Shown here piece by piece: positions 34,220-35,260 of a stretch of 35,260 bases of DNA. Position numbers and translations under genes: made by a program. The notes beneath the pieces were generated by a model. That model saw only the letters and a list, made by a program, of their open reading frames with translations. It was not told the DNA's origin and made no database searches. This stretch comes from Deltaproteobacteria bacterium (lineage in GTDB: Bacteria; Myxococcota_A; UBA796; SXON01): positions 1 through 35,260 of the forward strand of contig CANKOI010000042.1 in NCBI GenBank assembly GCA_947484175.1. The letters run 5' to 3'. Numbering within the stretch: position 1 is the first letter of the stretch; each line of letters starts with the position of its first letter.

Positions 34220-35260
34220 TCAGAGCTGGACGCCCAGCGACAACACGCCGCCGTGCAGCGAGTCGTTGATCTCGCCCACCGTGTCGCCGTCGCGGTTCAC
34301 GATGCCGATCGAGCGCACGGATAGGTCGTAGCTGAGGCTGCCGTAGAGGTACGGCAGGAAGGCGTACCCAACCTCGACCTGCGCTTCGGAATTGTACGGC
34401 GCGCTGCCCCCCGCGAGGTGCTGCGTGAAGCTCCCGAGGAAGAACAGGTTGCTGCCCACGTCGGCGCTGAACTCTGCGCCCACCGCCAGCGAGTGGAGGT
34501 TGAGCTGGTCGAGCGTGATCTCCTGGTCACCCTTGATGGTGAAGGTCTGCACGTCGCTTACGCCCCATCCGAGGCGACCACCCACGCCGAACTGGTTGCT
34601 GCCGCTGTCCCACGCATACCGTCCCACGCCGACCACGCGCGTGGCGAGTACGGTGTCGGAGACCAGGGCCTGACCCGCACAGGGATCACCCAGCGCCGCG
34701 CAGAGCGGCACCGGGTCGAGGTTGTAGGTCGTGCCGCGGAAGTCAGCCTCGACGCCCACATACTTGAACATGGGGAGGAAGGCGCGGCCTTGCACGTGGC
34801 CGCCGTAGGAGAGCGAGTCCAACTCCAGGCCACGCGGGAACAGCACCGTCTCCTGCGCGAGCGGAAGCTGGTTGTACTCGTACCACGCGAACTCTGCGCC
34901 GCCGCGAATGCGGAGCCACGGGTGCTCGCCTGCGGGGGGGGCCGGCGCCGCCGGCTTCGGCGGGGCGGGCGGCTTGGCCACGGCTACCGGCACGGGTGGC
35001 GGCGCGGGCTTCACCACCGGCGCGGGCGCGGGCGCGGGCGCCGGAGCCGGCGCCTTCGGGGCGTACGGATCCGTCGATTCGGTTGTCGTGAAGGGGCTCG
35101 CCGCCGACCACATCGACTCTGCGCCGCCCACGGGCACTCGCATGAAGCTCGACGCGGTGCCGTCCTGCGTAGCGACCGACACCTTCACGTCGCCCGAAGC
35201 GTTGGACGGAATGGCGAAGCTGGCTTCGTAGAGGCCGCCCCCGAGATCCGTGACCGTGCC
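34220..35260 (-). CDS. Outer-membrane beta-barrel protein with Pro/Ala linker (partial, 5' end beyond window)
   Basis: At least 346 residues; the frame stays open through the right edge, so the true start is outside. The visible order is an Ig-like beta module (GTVTDLGGGLYEASFAIPS, DVKVSVATQDG), a Pro/Ala/Val linker of about 45 residues near 34927-35063 (APAPAPAPAPVVKPAPPPV), then a barrel with alternating strands (WLRIRGGAEFAWYEYNQ, VGVEADFRGTTYNLD, FGVGGRLGWGVSD) ending in GVLSLGVQL, as in small outer-membrane barrels. The linker is TonB/OmpA-like and may cross the periplasm or peptidoglycan. Function unknown. Confidence 0.8.
   Translation of the reverse strand, partial: GTVTDLGGGLYEASFAIPSNASGDVKVSVATQDGTASSFMRVPVGGAESMWSAASPFTTTESTDPYAPKAPAPAPAPAPAPVVKPAPPPVPVAVAKPPAPPKPAAPAPPAGEHPWLRIRGGAEFAWYEYNQLPLAQETVLFPRGLELDSLSYGGHVQGRAFLPMFKYVGVEADFRGTTYNLDPVPLCAALGDPCAGQALVSDTVLATRVVGVGRYAWDSGSNQFGVGGRLGWGVSDVQTFTIKGDQEITLDQLNLHSLAVGAEFSADVGSNLFFLGSFTQHLAGGSAPYNSEAQVEVGYAFLPYLYGSLSYDLSVRSIGIVNRDGDTVGEINDSLHGGVLSLGVQL

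Noticed and set aside
34927..35063. Tandem repeat locus
   Set aside because: The GC-rich low-complexity stretch is simply the coding sequence of the Pro/Ala linker of the barrel protein.

Overview
The window is dense, high-GC bacterial chromosome of a Gram-negative (diderm) organism. AccD, FolC, PrfB, MreB, PgpH-type HD protein, YbeY, PhoH, SppA and HolB are all of bacterial type. Outer-membrane beta-barrel proteins, lipoproteins, a type IV pilin-like protein, a transmembrane eukaryote-like Ser/Thr kinase and an Asp-Thr-Gly-rich secreted tail point to a myxobacteria-like lineage (Myxococcota or the former Deltaproteobacteria). That placement is inference from gene content and style; no rRNA gene is present to settle it. 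I see no phage, insertion sequence, CRISPR array, tRNA or rRNA.

Layout. 1-3230 (+): the end of a secreted DTG-tailed protein, a membrane Ser/Thr kinase and a secreted PEGA-like/barrel protein, each overlapping the next. 3259-4176 (+): an NMT1/THI5-like solute-binding lipoprotein, convergent with a folB/RibD-like reductase pair (4281-5311, -) across a nested inverted repeat. 5405-6898 (+): a B12-binding radical SAM protein behind a good sigma-70-like promoter. 6901-8786 (-): a winged-helix HTH_42 protein and a histidine phosphatase. 8831-10752 (+): coaX and a repeat protein. 10753-11079: a gene-free, structured convergent region. 11080-12024 (-): an alanine dehydrogenase-like protein. 12075-17608 (+): phoH, pgpH-like, ybeY, a pilin and prfB, the last with a classic programmed +1 frameshift. 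17615-18640 (-): mreB, with a promoter that interlocks with that of a PpiD/SurA-like foldase (18779-20266, +). 20649-23607 (+): an alpha/beta hydrolase lacking its nucleophile, and sppA. 23629-24402 (-): a lipoprotein. 24503-24664 (+): a very basic 53-residue protein. 24668-26433 (-): holB-tatD. 26506-27426 (+): a secreted coiled-coil-like protein. 27469-31258 (-): accD-folC and an LptD/OstA-like barrel. 31296-33058 (-): ldcA and a beta-lactamase-fold hydrolase. 33103-34196 (+): a lipoprotein and a membrane protein. 34220 to the right edge (-): a partial outer-membrane barrel protein.

Most of the window is housekeeping: RNA and ribosome care (PhoH, YbeY, RF2), envelope and cell shape (MreB, foldase, SppA, LptD-like, LdcA), and cofactors (CoaX, FolB, FolC). 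Stop/start overlaps (ATGA, GTGA) recur, indicating translational coupling. I do not see a clear new defence or mobile system. The most unusual signals are a set of very short, charge-free signal peptides, interlocked mreB/ppiD promoters whose core motif recurs 1.7 kb away, a structured 327-base convergent gap with matching ends, the small basic protein, and several enzymes whose active-site motifs are altered.
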